This document shows, one piece after another, positions 31,766-32,095 of a DNA stretch of 32,095 nt. The notes under the pieces are model-generated. The model saw only the letters and a program-made list of their open reading frames with translations. It made no database searches and was not told where the DNA came from. The stretch comes from Schoenoplectus triqueter (Eukaryota; Streptophyta; Magnoliopsida; Poales; Cyperaceae). The position numbers and the translations under genes were made by a program. The stretch lies in the NCBI GenBank assembly GCA_964058805.1, contig CAXKVV010000660.1, forward strand, positions 1 through 32,095, in the 5' to 3' direction. Within the stretch, counting starts at the first letter, position 1, and each line of letters starts with the position of its first letter.

Positions 31766-32095
31766 ATGTCGCCTCTTTCATCGTCCTCTCCTCACCTCCT
31801 CCGTTCTCTAACCAAAACCAAACCCTCCACCTTCTTCGTCCTCTTCCTCTCCCTTTCTCAAGAACACGAAATAATCCAACTCTTTCTCGCCGAACGGTTG
31901 ATACTTCGCCGCTCTCTCTCCCGAATCAACCTTAAAGGTGCGAGCTTTGTTTTTTTTCCACAATTCATTACAAATTTGTGCTTAATTTGACTGTAATTTT
32001 CTGAAATTTATTTAATATTCTTTAAGTTTTAGGTATGGGATACGAGCTCTGGAGAAATCGCGGCTTATTGAAAGGATCTCGACTCAGTTGCCGTC
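31766..32095 (+). CDS. 5' end of an unidentified gene (runs off the window)
   Basis: A first exon is suggested from an ATG at 31766: a Ser/Pro/Leu-rich start (MSPLSSSSPHLLRSLTK) and a C/T-rich base composition that differs sharply from the AT-rich flank, as in plant first exons. A likely donor AAAG|GTGCGA follows at 31937/31938. A likely acceptor TTTTAG ends at 32032, with renewed GC-balanced sequence to the window edge. Splicing keeps the frame open as Gly then MGYELWRNRG. Another frame of the second exon (GIRALEKSRLIERIST) looks equally protein-like, so the first exon could also be partly leader. The Ser- and Arg-rich start might be an organelle-targeting peptide; that is a guess. No family is recognised. 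Confidence 0.45.

Noticed and set aside
1..32095. tRNA, rRNA or CRISPR-like arrays
   Set aside because: No tRNA cloverleaf or rRNA sequence was recognised by eye, and the regular repeats seen are transposon-internal tandem arrays, not CRISPRs; an automated RNA scan was not possible here.

Overview
The window is nuclear DNA of a flowering plant, most likely a eudicot. It is very AT-rich, genes are sparse and intron-containing, there is a plant bHLH transcription factor gene, and the space between genes is packed with plant-type transposons whose ends and target-site duplications (TSDs) can be read directly. The species cannot be named from the sequence.

Layout. At the left edge (33-290) is a one-exon gene for an 85-residue protein with a signal peptide and one membrane span. 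From about 0.9 to 27.6 kb I find no intact cellular gene. This stretch holds: a 1.9 kb Mutator-like element (MULE copy A, 908-2805, 10-bp TSD); a 2.6 kb non-autonomous MULE with long terminal inverted repeats (TIRs) and a 9-bp TSD (3459-6056); a fold-back element (about 6985-7275); a 0.7 kb long-TIR element (8503-9221); a putative 4.9 kb solo LTR with a 5-bp TSD (11364-16227); a small MULE-type MITE (16558-16870); a GC-rich orphan promoter-like island (about 17320-17624); two hAT-type MITEs in tandem sharing TSDs (17633-18287); another hAT-type MITE (18647-18859); a 433-bp MULE-type MITE (19961-20393); a 3.06 kb decayed MULE (copy B, 22036-25091, inverted relative to copy A) with a Harbinger/Tourist-type MITE inside it (23019-23150); and a 1.06 kb CACTA element (26523-27586).

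The right part is genic. A seven-exon bHLH112-like transcription factor gene (CDS 28330-30657, 443 aa) has a visible TATA box, an (AG)13 tract in its leader and one GC-AG intron. The 5' end of a further, unidentified gene begins near 31766 and runs off the window.

The three genes do not form a pathway. The main interest lies in the transposon history: nested and tandem insertions, two related MULEs in opposite orientation about 19 kb apart whose flanking duplications share a core, a perfect hairpin inside the CACTA element, and two promoter-like islands left without a recognisable gene.
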